NCBI GenBank assembly: GCA_949987565.1 | Contig: OX465103.1 | Span: forward strand, 10,491,149-10,555,148 | Direction of reading: 5' to 3' | Length of the DNA stretch: 64,000 nucleotides | DNA from: Luidia sarsii | Taxonomy: Eukaryota; Echinodermata; Asteroidea; Paxillosida; Luidiidae | Shown: positions 26,982-41,100 of the stretch, piece after piece | Layout: every line of letters starts with the position of its first letter | Position numbering within the stretch: position 1 is the first letter of the stretch | Notes under the pieces: generated by a model | Seen by the model: the letters and a program-made list of their open reading frames with translations, nothing else | The model's database searches: none | Told to the model about the DNA's origin: nothing | Translations under genes and position numbers: made by a program

Positions 26982-29900
26982 ACTTCATATTTGTCATATT
27001 TCATTGTTTTTATCACTCAAAGGATGCTTCTGTGATACTTTTATGCTGCATAATTAACCTTATTCAATTCATAATCACCTAGGAGACGCCTTTTTGGCTG
27101 TGAAAGACTTTCTGTCCTTTTCAGTAACCTATAGTTAGTTAATATCTTTGATTGACGTAACAAAGCTGCCGCAATTCATTTATTAATATTTCAGCAATCT
27201 AAATATGATAGAAAAATTGTATTGAAGTTATTGCGGGACAATAAGAGACGCAATTTTGGCTCTGAAAGGCTCGCAGACCATTTCAGTAACCTATAGTAAG
27301 TTGATACCTTTGATTGACTTAACAAAGGTGCCGCAATTCATTTATTAATATTTCAACAATCAAAATATGATAGAAAAATTGTATTGAAGGTATTGCGGGA
27401 CAATAAGAGACGCAATTTTGGCTCTAAAAGGCTCGCAGACCATTACAGTAACCTATAGTAAGTTGATACCTTTGATTGACTTAACAAAGGTGCCGCAATT
27501 CATTTATTAATATTTCAGTTTTAAATATGGGGACAAGAATATGTATTTAAGGTGTTGCGGGACAATAGGAATCCATATTTAATCACTTATGGTAATTAGG
27601 ATACTTTTTAATGAGATTTTAAGTTGTCATTAGTCATTTTTACTAAACAATCAACGGTCTTCACGGTTGTGCAATTACCGGAGTAATTAGCACAATAAAA
27701 AATGAAAAATATGTAAAACAATGGAGAAAAAAAAATGGGGAAAAAATTTGCACATTCCGGATTCGAACCAGTGCTTTCTTTCTACTGGTTCTACGCCGGT
27801 CCCCTAGACTGCGCAGAGTTGTCTTGAACTAAGCAAAAATAAGCGATTGATATGTTGTAATCGGGATACTATTTCTATTTCTTATTGAATTGAAAGATGT
27901 TCTTTGTTTCTGATCATTTTGATCGGATTCATTTTGATGCTTCAAATCATTTCAATCAATTCATTTAAAAAATTGAAATTTATTCCAATTTCAAAATGTA
28001 AATGAACTATTTTCCTACTAGTTTTCAACATGTCAGTGTGCTCTGATGGACTGGTGTAGAACCAGTAAGTAGAATGCACGGGTTCGAGTCACGGATGTTG
28101 CATTTTTTTTCTCAATTTATTAATTTTTATTTTCTTCATATTTGTCATATTTCATTGTTTTTATCACTCAAAGGATGCTTCTGTGATACTTTTATGCTTT
28201 TCATTCAATTCATAATTACCTAGGAGACGCCTTTTTGGCTGTGAAAGACTCTCTGTCCTTTTCAGTAACCTATAGTTAGTTAATATCTTTGATTGACTTA
28301 ACAAAGGTGCCGCAATTCATTTATTAATATTTCAACAATCAAAATATGATAGAAAAATTGTATTGAAGGTATTGCGGGACAATAAGAGACGCAATTTTGG
28401 CTCTAAAAGGCTCGCAGACCATTACAGTAACCTATAGTAAGTTGATACCTTTGATTGACTTAACAAAGGTGCCGCAATTCATTTATTAATATTTCAGTTT
28501 TAAATATGGGGACAAGAATATGTATTTAAGGTGTTGCGGGACAATAGGAATCCATATTTAATCACTTATGGTAATTAGGATACTTTTTAATGAGATTTTA
28601 AGTTGTCTTTAGTCATTTTTACTAAACAATCAACGGTCTTCACGGTTGTGCAATTACCGGAGTAATTAGCACAATAAAAAATGAAAAATATGTAAAACAA
28701 TGGAGAAAAAAAAATGGGGAAAAAAATTGCACATTCCGGATTCGAACCAGTGCTTTCTTTCTACTGGTTCTACGCCAGTCCCCTAGACTGCGCAGAGTTG
28801 TCTTGAACTAAGCAAAAATAAGCGATTGATATGTTGTAATCGGGATACTATTTCTATTTCTTATTGAATTGAAAGAAGTTCTTTGTTTCTGATCATTTTG
28901 ATCGTATTAATTTTGATGCTTCAAATCATTTCAATCAATTCATTTAAAAAATTGAAATTTATTCCAATTTCAAAATGTAAATGAACTATTTTCCTACTAG
29001 TTTTCAACATGTCAGTATGCTCTGATGGACTGGTGTAGAACCAGTAAGTAGAATGCACGGGTTCGAGTCACGGAAGTTGCAATTTTTTTTCTCAATTTAT
29101 TAATTTTTATTTACTTCATATTTGTCATATTTCATTGTTTTTATCACTCAAAGGATGCTTCTGTGATACTTTTATGCTGCATAATTAACCTTATTCAATT
29201 CATAATCACCTAGGAGACGCCTTTTTGGCTGTGAAAGACTTTCTGTCCTTTTCAGTAACCTATAGTTAGTTAATATCTTTGATTGACGTAACAAAGCTGC
29301 CGCAATTCATTTATTAATATTTCAGCAATCTAAATATGATAGAAAAATTGTATTGAAGTTATTGCGGGACAATAAGAGACGCAATTTTGGCTCTGAAAGG
29401 CTCGCAGACCATTTCAGTAACCTATAGTAAGTTGATACCTTTGATTGACTTAACAAAGGTGCCGCAATTCATTTATTAATATTTCAACAATCAAAATATG
29501 ATAGAAAAATTGTATTGAAGGTATTGCGGGACAATAAGAGACGCAATTTTGGCTCTAAAAGGCTCGCAGACCATTACAGTAACCTATAGTAAGTTGATAC
29601 CTTTGATTGACTTAACAAAGGTGCCGCAATTCATTTATTAATATTTCAGTTTTAAATATGGGGACAAGAATATGTATTTAAGGTGTTGCGGGACAATAGG
29701 AATCCATATTTAATCACTTATGGTAATTAGGATACTTTTTAATGAGATTTTAAGTTGTCATTAGTCATTTTTACTAAACAATCAACGGTCTTCACGGTTG
29801 TGCAATTACCGGAGTAATTAGCACAATAAAAAATGAAAAATATGTAAAACAATGGAGAAAAAAAAATGGGGAAAAAATTTGCACATTCCGGATTCGAACC

Positions 29901-31242
29901 AGTGCTTTCTTTCTACTGGTTCTACGCCGGTCCCCTAGACTGCGCAGAGTTGTCTTGAACTAAGCAAAAATAAGCGATTGATATGTTGTAATCGGGATAC
30001 TATTTCTATTTCTTATTGAATTGAAAGAAGTTCTTTGTTTCTGATCATTTTGATCGGATTCATTTTGATGCTTCAAATCATTTCAATCAATTCATTTAAA
30101 AAATTGAAATTTATTCCAATTTCAAAATGTAAATGAACTATTTTCCTACTAGTTTTCAACATGTCAGTGTGCTCTGATGGACTGGTGTAGAACCAGTAAG
30201 TAGAATGCACGGGTTCGAGTCACGGATGTTGCATTTTTTTTCTCAATTTATTAATTTTTATTTTCTTCATATTTGTCATATTTCATTGTTTTTATCACTC
30301 AAAGGATGCTTCTGTGATACTTTTATGCTTTTCATTCAATTCATAATTACCTAGGAGACGCCTTTTTGGCTGTGAAAGACTCTCTGTCCTTTTCAGTAAC
30401 CTATAGTTAGTTAATATCTTTGATTGACTTAACAAAGGTGCCGCAATTCATTTATTAATATTTCAACAATCAAAATATGATAGAAAAATTGTATTGAAGG
30501 TATTGCGGGACAATAAGAGACGCAATTTTGGCTCTAAAAGGCTCGCAGACCATTACAGTAACCTATAGTAAGTTGATACCTTTGATTGACTTAACAAAGG
30601 TGCCGCAATTCATTTATTAATATTTCAGTTTTAAATATGGGGACAAGAATATGTATTTAAGGTGTTGCGGGACAATAGGAATCCATATTTAATCACTATG
30701 GTAATTAGGATACTTTTTAATGAGATTTTAAGTTGTCTTTAGTCATTTTTACTAAACAATCAACGGTCTTCACGGTTGTGCAATTACCGGAGTAATTAGC
30801 ACAATAAAAAATGAAAAATATGTAAAACAATGGAGAAAAAAAAATGGGGAAAAAAATTGCACATTCCGGATTCGAACCAGTGCTTTCTTTCTACTGGTTC
30901 TACGCCGGTCCCCTAGACTGCGCAGAGTTGTCTTGAACTAAGCAAAAATAAGCGATTGATATGTTGTAATCGGGATACTATTTCTATTTCTTATTGAATT
31001 GAAAGAAGTTCTTTGTTTCTGATCATTTTGATCGGATTCATTTTGATGCTTCAAATCATTTCAATCAATTCATTTAAAAAATTGAAATTTATTCCAATTT
31101 CAAAATGTAAATGAACTATTTTCCTACTAGTTTTCAACATGTCAGTATGCTCTGATGGACTGGTGTAGAACCAGTAAGTAGAATGCACGGGTTCGAGTCA
31201 CGGAAGTTGTAATTTTTTTTCTCAATTTATTAATTTTTATTT
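26982..31242. repeat. Array block X: 4261-bp tetramer, copy 2
   Basis: Units start at 26982, 28133, 29113 and 30264, with the same size order as block IX. 'gaaagatgttc' recurs near 27895 and 'atcactatgg' near 30692. The copy departs from block IX only at scattered sites and in its last few hundred bases ('cgccggtcc' and 'cggattcat' instead of 'cgccagtcc' and 'cgtattaat'). Confidence 0.92.
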
Positions 31243-34200
31243 ACTTCATATTTGTCATATTTCATTGTTTTTATCACTCAAAGGATGCTTCTGTGATACT
31301 TTTATGCTGCATAATTAACCTTATTCAATTCATAATCACCTAGGAGACGCCTTTTTGGCTGTGAAAGACTTTCTGTCCTTTTCAGTAACCTATAGTTAGT
31401 TAATATCTTTGATTGACGTAACAAAGCTGCTGCAATTCATTTATTAATATTTCAGCAATCTAAATATGATAGAAAAATTGTATTGAAGTTATTGCGGGAC
31501 AATAAGAGACGCAATTTTGGCTCTGAAAGGCTCGCAGACCATTTCAGTAACCTATAGTAAGTTGATACCTTTGATTGACTTAACAAAGGTGCCGCAATTC
31601 ATTTATTAATATTTCAACAATCAAAATATGATAGAAAAATTGTATTGAAGGTATTGCGGGACAATAAGAGACGCAATTTTGGCTCTAAAAGGCTCGCAGA
31701 CCATTACAGTAACCTATAGTAAGTTGATACCTTTGATTGACTTAACAAAGGTGCCGCAATTCATTTATTAATATTTCAGTTTTAAATATGGGGACAAGAA
31801 TATGTATTTAAGGTGTTGCGGGACAATAGGAATCCATATTTAATCACTTATGGTAATTAGGATACTTTTTAATGAGATTTTAAGTTGTCTTTAGTCATTT
31901 TTACTAAACAATCAACGGTCTTCACGGTTGTGCAATTACCGGAGTAATTAGCACAATAAAAAATGAAAAATATGTAAAACAATGGAGAAAAAAAAATGGG
32001 GAAAAAAATTGCACATTCCGGATTCGAACCAGTGCTTTCTTTCTACTGGTTCTACGCCGGTCCCCTAGACTGCGCAGAGTTGTCTTGAACTAAGCAAAAA
32101 TAAGCGATTGATATGTTGTAATCGGGATACTATTTCTATTTCTTATTGAATTGAAAGAAGTTCTTTGTTTCTGATCATTTTGATCGGGTTCATTTTGATG
32201 CTTCAAATCATTTCAATCAATTCATTTAAGTTGAATTTTAATTGAAATTTATTCCAATTTCAAAATATAAATGAACTATTTTCCTACTAGTTTTCAACAT
32301 GTCAGTGTGCTCTGATGGACTGGTGTAGAACCAGTAAGTAGAATGCACGGGTTCGAGTCACGGAAGTTGCAATTTTTTTTCTCAATTTATTAATTTTTAT
32401 TTACTTCATATTTGTCATATTTCATTGTTTTTATCACTCAAAGGATGCTTCTGTGATACTTTTATGCTGCATAATTAACCTTATTCAATTCATAATCACC
32501 TAGGAGACGCCTTTTTGGCTGTGAAAGACTTTCTGTCCTTTTCAGTAACCTATAGTTAGTTAATATCTTTGATTGACGTAACAAAGCTGCCGCAATTCAT
32601 TTATTAATATTTCAGCAATCTAAATATGATAGAAAAATTGTATTGAAGTTATTGCGGGACAATAAGAGACGCAATTTTGGCTCTGAAAGGCTCGCAGACC
32701 ATTTCAGTAACCTATAGTAAGTTGATACCTTTGATTGACTTAACAAAGGTGCCGCAATTCATTTATTAATATTTCAACAATCAAAATATGATAGAAAAAT
32801 TGTATTGAAGGTATTGCGGGACAATAAGAGACGCAATTTTGGCTCTAAAAGGCTCGCAGACCATTACAGTAACCTATAGTAAGTTGATACCTTTGATTGA
32901 CTTAACAAAGGTGCCGCAATTCATTTATTAATATTTCAGTTTTAAATATGGGGACAAGAATATGTATTTAAGGTGTTGCGGGACAATAGGAATCCATATT
33001 TAATCACTTATGGTAATTAGGATACTTTTTAATGAGATTTTAAGTTGTCTTTAGTCATTTTTACTAAACAATCAACGGTCTTCACGGTTGTGCAATTACC
33101 GGAGTAATTAGCACAATAAAAAATGAAAAATATGTAAAACAATGGAGAAAAAAAAATGGGGAAAAAAATTGCACATTCCGGATTCGAACCAGTGCTTTCT
33201 TTCTACTGGTTCTACGCCGGTCCCCTAGACTGCGCAGAGTTGTCTTGAACTAAGCAAAAATAAGCGATTGATATGTTGTAATCGGGATACTATTTCTATT
33301 TCTTATTGAATTGAAAGAAGTTCTTTGTTTCTGATCATTTTGATCGGGTTCATTTTGATGCTTCAAATCATTTCAATCAATTCATTTAAAAAATTGAAAT
33401 TTATTCCAATTTCAAAATGTAAATGAACTATTTTCCTACTAGTTTTCAACATGTCAGTGTGCTCTGATGGACTGGTGTAGAACCAGTAAGTAGAATGCAC
33501 GGGTTCGAGTCACGGAAGTTGCAATTTTTTTTCTCAATTTATTAATTTTTATTTACTTCATATTTGTCATATTTCATTGTTTTTATCACTCAAAGGATGC
33601 TTCTGTGATACTTTTATGCTGCATAATTAACCTTATTCAATTCATAATCACCTAGGAGACGCCTTTTTGGCTGTGAAAGACTTTCTGTCCTTTTCAGTAA
33701 CCTATAGTTAGTTAATATCTTTGATTGACGTAACAAAGCTGCCGCAATTCATTTATTAATATTTCAGCAATCTAAATATGATAGAAAAATTGTATTGAAG
33801 TTATTGCGGGACAATAAGAGACGCAATTTTGGCTCTGAAAGGCTCCCAGACCATTTCAGTAACCTATAGTAAGTTGATACCTTTGATTGACTTAACAAAG
33901 GTGCCGCAATTCATTTATTAATATTTCAACAATCAAAATATGATAGAAAAATTGTATTGAAGGTATTGCGGGACAATAAGAGACGCAATTTTGGCTCTAA
34001 AAGCTCGCAGACCATTACAGTAACCTATAGTAAGTTGATACCTTTGATTGACTTAACAAAGGTGCCGCAATTCATTTATTAATATTTCAGTTTTAAATAT
34101 GGGGACAAGAATATGTATTTAAGGTGTTGCGGGACAATAGGAATCCATATTTAATCACTTATGGTAATTAGGATACTTTTTAATGAGATTTTAAGTTGTC

Positions 34201-37200
34201 TTTAGTCATTTTTACTAAACAATCAACGGTCTTCACGGTTGTGCAATTACCGGAGTAATTAGCACAATAAAAAATGAAAAATATGTAAAACAATGGAGAA
34301 AAAAAAATGGGGAAAAAAATTGCACATTCCGGATTCGAACCAGTGCTTTCTTTCTACTGGTTCTACGCCGGTCCCCTAGACTGCGCAGAGTTGTCTTGAA
34401 CTAAGCAAAAATAAGCGATTGATATGTTGTAATCGGGATACTATTTCTATTTCTTATTGAATTGAAAGAAGTTCTTTGTTTCTGATCATTTTGATCGGAT
34501 TCATTTTGATGCTTCAAATCATTTCAATCAATTCATTTAAAAAATTGAAATTTATTCCAATTTCAAAATATAAATGAACTATTTTCCTACTAGTTTTCAA
34601 CATGTCAGTGTGCTCTGATGGACTGGTGTAGAACCAGTAAGTAGAATGCACGGGTTCGAGTCACGGAAGTTGCAATTTTTTTTCTCAATTTATTAATTTT
34701 TATTTACTTCATATTTGTCATATTTCATTGTTTTTATCACTCAAAGGATGCTTCTGTGATACTTTTATGCTGCATAATTAACCTTATTCAATTCATAATC
34801 ACCTAGGAGACGCCTTTTTGGCTGTGAAAGACTTTCTGTCCTTTTCAGTAACCTATAGTTAGTTAATATCTTTGATTGACGTAACAAAGCTGCCGCAATT
34901 CATTTATTAATATTTCAGCAATCTAAATATGATAGAAAAATTGTATTGAAGTTATTGCGGGACAATAAGAGACGCAATTTTGGCTCTGAAAGGCTCGCAG
35001 ACCATTTCAGTAACCTATAGTAAGTTGATACCTTTGATTGACTTAACAAAGGTGCCGCAATTCATTTATTAATATTTCAACAATCAAAATATGATAGAAA
35101 AATTGTATTGAAGGTATTGCGGGACAATAAGAGACGCAATTTTGGCTCTAAAAGGCTCGCAGACCATTACAGTAACCTATAGTAAGTTGATACCTTTGAT
35201 TGACTTAACAAAGGTGCCGCAATTCATTTATTAATATTTCAGTTTTAAATATGGGGACAAGAATATGTATTTAAGGTGTTGCGGGACAATAGGAATCCAT
35301 ATTTAATCACTTATGGTAATTAGGATACTTTTTAATGAGATTTTAAGTTGTCTTTAGTCATTTTTACTAAACAATCAACGGTCTTCACGGTTGTGCAATT
35401 ACCGGAGTAATTAGCACAATAAAAAATGAAAAATATGTAAAACAATAGAGAAAAAAAAATGGGGAAAAAAATTGCACATTCCGGATTCGAACCAGTGCTT
35501 TCTTTCTACTGGTTCTACGCCGGTCCCCTAGACTGCTCAGAGTTGTCTTGAACTAAGCAAAAATAAGCGATTGATATGTTGTAATCGGGATACTATTTCT
35601 ATTTCTTATTGAATTGAAAGAAGTTCTTTGTTTCTGATCATTTTGATCGGATTCATTTTGATGCTTCAAATCATTTCAATCAATTCATTTAAAAAATTGA
35701 AATTTATTCCAATTTCAAAATATAAATGAACTATTTTCCTACTAGTTTTCAACATGTCAGTGTGCTCTGATGGACTGGTGTAGAACCAGTAAGTAGAATG
35801 CACGGGTTCGAGTCACGGAAGTTGCAATTTTTTTTCTCAATTTATTAATTTTTATTTACTTCATATTTGTCATATTTCATTGTTTTTATCACTCAAAGGA
35901 TGCTTCTGTGATACTTTTATGCTGCATAATTAACCTTATTCAATTCATAATCACCTAGGAGACGCCTTTTTGGCTGTGAAAGACTTTCTGTCCTTTTCAG
36001 TAACCTATAGTTAGTTAATATCTTTGATTGACGTAACAAAGCTGCCGCAATTCATTTATTAATATTTCAGCAATCTAAATATGATAGAAAAATTGTATTG
36101 AAGTTATTGCGGGACAATAAGAGACGCAATTTTGGCTCTGAAAGGCTCGCAGACCATTTCAGTAACCTATAGTAAGTTGATACCTTTGATTGACTTAACA
36201 AAGGTGCCGCAATTCATTTATTAATATTTCAACAATCAAAATATGATAGAAAAATTGTATTGAAGGTATTGCGGGACAATAAGAGACGCAATTTTGGCTC
36301 TAAAAGGCTCGCAGACCATTACAGTAACCTATAGTAAGTTGATACCTTTGATTGACTTAACAAAGGTGCCGCAATTCATTTATTAATATTTCAGTTTTAA
36401 ATATGGGGACAAGAATATGTATTTAAGGTGTTGCGGGACAATAGGAATCCATATTTAATCACTTATGGTAATTAGGATACTTTTTAATGAGATTTTAAGT
36501 TGTCTTTAGTCATTTTTACTAAACAATCAACGGTCGTCACGGTTGTGCAATTACCGGAGTAATTAGCACAATAAAAAATGAAAAATATGTAAAACAATGA
36601 AAAAAAAAAATGGGGAAAAAAATTGCACATTCCGGATTCGAACCAGTGCTTTCTTTCTACTGGTTCTACGCCGGTCCCCTAGACTGCGCAGAGTTGTCTT
36701 GAACTAAGCAAAAATAAGCGATTGATATGTTGTAATCGGGATACTATTTCTATTTCTTATTGAATTGAAAGAAGTTCTTTGTTTCTGATCATTTTGATCG
36801 GGTTCATTTTGATGCTTCAAATCATTTCAATCAATTCATTTAAAAAATTGAAATTTATTCCAATTTCAAAATATAAATGAACTATTTTCCTACTAGTTTT
36901 CAACATGTCAGTGTGCTCTGATGGACTGGTGTAGAACCAGTAAGTAGAATGCACGGGTTCGAGTCACGGAAGTTGCAATTTTTTTTCTCAATTTATTAAT
37001 TTTTATTTACTTCATATTTGTCATATTTCATTGTTTTTATCACTCAAAGGATGCTTCTGTGATACTTTTATGCTGCATAATTAACCTTATTCAATTCATA
37101 ATCACCTAGGAGACGCCTTTTTGGCTGTGAAAGACTTTCTGTCCTTTTCAGTAACCTATAGTTAGTTAATATCTTTGATTGACGTAACAAAGCTGCCGCA

Positions 37201-38158
37201 ATTCATTTATTAATATTTCAGCAATCTAAATATGATAGAAAAATTGTATTGAAGTTATTGCGGGACAATAAGAGACGCAATTTTGGCTCTGAAAGGCTCG
37301 CAGACCATTTCAGTAACCTATAGTAAGTTGATACCTTTGATTGACTTAACAAAGGTGCCGCAATTCATTTATTAATATTTCAACAATCAAAATATGATAG
37401 AAAAATTGTATTGAAGGTATTGCGGGACAATAAGAGACGCAATTTTGGCTCTAAAAGGCTCGCAGACCATTACAGTAACCTATAGTAAGTTGATACCTTT
37501 GATTGACTTAACAAAGGTGCCGCAATTCATTTATTAATATTTCAGTTTTAAATATGGGGACAAGAATATGTATTTAAGGTGTTGCGGGACAATAGGAATC
37601 CATATTTAATCACTTATGGTAATTAGGATACTTTTTAATGAGATTTTAAGTTGTCTTTAGTCATTTTTACTAAACAATCAACGGTCTTCACGGTTGTGCA
37701 ATTACCGGAGAAATTAGCACAATAAAAAATGAAAAATATGTAAAACAATAGAGAAAAAAAATGGGGAAAAAAATTGCACATTCCGGATTCGAACCAGTGC
37801 TTTCTTTCTACTGGTTCTACGCCGGTCCCCTAGACTGCTCAGAGTTGTCTTGAACTAAGCAAAAATAAGCGATTGATATGTTGTAATCGGGATACTATTT
37901 CTATTTCTTATTGAATTGAAAGAAGTTCTTTGTTTCTGATCATTTTGATCGGATTCATTTTGATGCTTCAAATCATTTCAATCAATTCATTTAAAAAATT
38001 GAAATTTATTCCAATTTCAAAATGTAAATGAACTATTTTCCTACTAGTTTTCAACATGTCAGTATGCTCTGATGGACTGGTGTAGAACCAGTAAGTAGAA
38101 TGCACGGGTTCGAGTCACGGATGTTGGATTTTTTTTCTCAATTTATTAATTTTTATTT
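31243..38158. repeat. Array block XI: six n=2 units in a row
   Basis: Units start at 31243 (1160 bp), 32403, 33555, 34706, 35858 and 37009. They are simple head-to-tail copies with two cores each, carrying the 'gcaatctaaatatg' and 'tttcaacaatc' variants. The first is 8 bp longer because of a private AT-rich change near 32229-32240. 'aaaatataaatg' replaces 'aaaatgtaaatg' in several units, and 'ctgctcagag' appears near 35533 and 37834. Confidence 0.9.
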
Positions 38159-41100
38159 TCTTCATATTTGTCATATTTCATTGTTTTTATCACTCAAAGG
38201 ATGCTTCTGTGATACTTTTATGCTGCATAATTAACCTTATTTAATTCATAATCACCTAGGAGACGCCATTTTGGCTGTGAAAGACTCTCTGTCCTTTTCA
38301 GTAACCTATAGTAAGTTAATATCTTTGATTGACGTAACAAAGCTGCCGCAATTCATTTATTAATATTTCAGCAATCAAAATATGATAGAAAAATTGTATT
38401 GAAGGTATTGCGGGACAATAAGAGACGCAATTTTGGCTCTGAAAGGCTCGCAGACAATTTCAGTAACCTATAGTAAGTTGATACCTTTGATTGACTTAAC
38501 AAAGGTGCCGCAATTCATTTATTAATATTTCAGTTTTAAATATGGGGACAAGAATATGTATTTAAGGTGTTGCGGGACAATAGGAATCCATATTTAATCA
38601 CTTATGGTAATTAGGATACTTTTTAATGAGATTTTAAGTTGTCTTTAGTCATTTTTACTAAACAATCAACGGTCTTCACGGTTGTGCAATTACCGGAGTA
38701 ATTAGCACAATAAAAAATGAAAAATATGTAAAACAATGGAGAAAAAAAAATGGGGAAAAAAATTGCACATTCCGGATTCGAACCAGTGCTTTCTTTCTAC
38801 TGGTTCTACGCCGGTCCCCTAGACTGCGCAGAGTTGTCTTGAACTAAGCAAAAATAAGCGATTGATATGTTGTAATCGGGATACTATTTCTATTTCTTAT
38901 TGAATTGAAAGAAGTTCTTTGTTTCTGATCATTTTGATCGGATTCATTTTGATGCTTCAAATCATTTCAATCAATTCATTTAAAAAATTGAAATTTATTC
39001 CAATTTCAAAATATAAATGAACTATTTTCCTACTAGTTTTCAACATGTCAGTGTGCTCTGATGGACTGGTGTAGAACCAGTAAGTAGAATGCACGGGTTC
39101 GAGTCACGGATGTTGCATTTTTTTTCTCAATTTATTAATTTTTATTTTCTTCATATTTGTCATATTTCATTGTTTTTATCACTCAAAGGATGCTTCTGTG
39201 ATACTTTTATGCTGCATAATTAACCTTATTTAATTCATAATCACCTAGGAGACGCCATTTTGGCTGTGAAAGACTCTCTGTCCTTTTCAGTAACCTATAG
39301 TAAGTTAATATCTTTAATTGACGTAACAAAGCTGCCGCAATTCATTTATTAATATTTCAGCAATCAAAATATGATAGAAAAATTGTATTGAAGGTATTGC
39401 GGGACAATAAGAGACGCAAATTTGGCTCTGAAAGGCTCGCAGACAATTTCAGTAACCTATAGTAAGTTGATACCTTTGATTGACTTAACAAAGGTGCCGC
39501 AATTCATTTATTAATATTTCAGTTTTAAATATGGGGACAAGAATATGTATTTAAGGTGTTGCGGGACAATAGGAATCCATATTTAATCACTTATGGTAAT
39601 TAGGATACTTTTTAATGAGATTTTAAGTTGTCTTTAGTCATTTTTACTAAACAATCAACGGTCTTCACGGTTGTGCAATTACCGGAGTAATTAGCACAAT
39701 AAAAAATGAAAAATATGTAAAACAATGGAGAAAAAAAAATGGGGAAAAAAATTGCACATTCCGGATTCGAACCAGTGCTTTCTTTCTACTGGTTCTACGC
39801 CGGTCCCCTAGACTGCGCAGAGTTGTCTTGAACTAAGCAAAAATAAGCGATTGATATGTTGTAATCGGGATACTATTTCTATTTCTTATTGAATTGAAAG
39901 AAGTTCTTTGTTTCTGATCATTTTGATCGGGTTCATTTTGATGCTTCAAATCATTTCAATCAATTCATTTAAAAAATTGAAATTTATTCCAATTTCAAAA
40001 TATAAATGAACTATTTTCCTACTAGTTTTCAACATGTCAGTGTGCTCTGATGGACTGGTGTAGAACCAGTAAGTAGAATGCACGGGTTCGAGTCACGGAT
40101 GTTGCATTTTTTTTCTCAATTTATTAATTTTTATTTTCTTCATATTTGTCATATTTCATTGTTTTTATCACTCAAAGGATGCTTCTGTGATACTTTTATG
40201 CTGCATAATTAACCTTATTTAATTCATAATCACCTAGGAGACGCCATTTTGGCTGTGAAAGACTCTCTGTCCTTTTCAGTAACCTATAGTAAGTTAATAT
40301 CTTTGATTGACGTAACAAAGCTGCCGCAATTCATTTATTAATATTTCAGCAATCAAAATATGATAGAAAAATTGTATTGAAGGTATTGCGGGACAATAAG
40401 AGACGCAATTTTGGCTCTGAAAGGCTCGCAGACAATTTCAGTAACCTATAGTAAGTTGATACCTTTGATTGACTTAACAAAGGTGCCGCAATTCATTTAT
40501 TAATATTTCAGCAATCAAAATATGATAGAAAAATTGTATTGAAGGTATTGCGGGACAATAAGAGACGCAATTTTGGCTCTGAAAGGGTCGCAGACCATTA
40601 CAGTAACCTATAGTAAGTTGATACCTTTGATTGACTTAACAAAGGTGCCGCAATTCATTTATTAATATTTCAGTTTTAAATATGGGGACAAGAATATGTA
40701 TTTAAGGTGTTGCGGGACAATAGGAATCCATATTTAATCACTTATGGTAATTAGGATACTTTTTAATGAGATTTTAAGTTGTCTTTAGTCATTTTTACTA
40801 AACAATCAACGGTCTTCACGGTTGTGCAATTACCGGAGTAATTAGCACAATAAAAAATGAAAAATATGTAAAACAATGGAGAAAAAAAAATGGGGAAAAA
40901 AATTGCACATTCCGGATTCGAACCAGTGCTTTCTTTCTACTGGTTCTACGCCGGTCCCCTAGACTGCGCAGAGTTGTCTTGAACTAAGCAAAAATAAGCG
41001 ATTGATATGTTGTAATCGGGATACTATTTCTATTTCTTATTGAATTGAAAGAAGTTCTTCGTTTCTGATCATTTTGATCGGATTCATTTTGATGCTTCAA

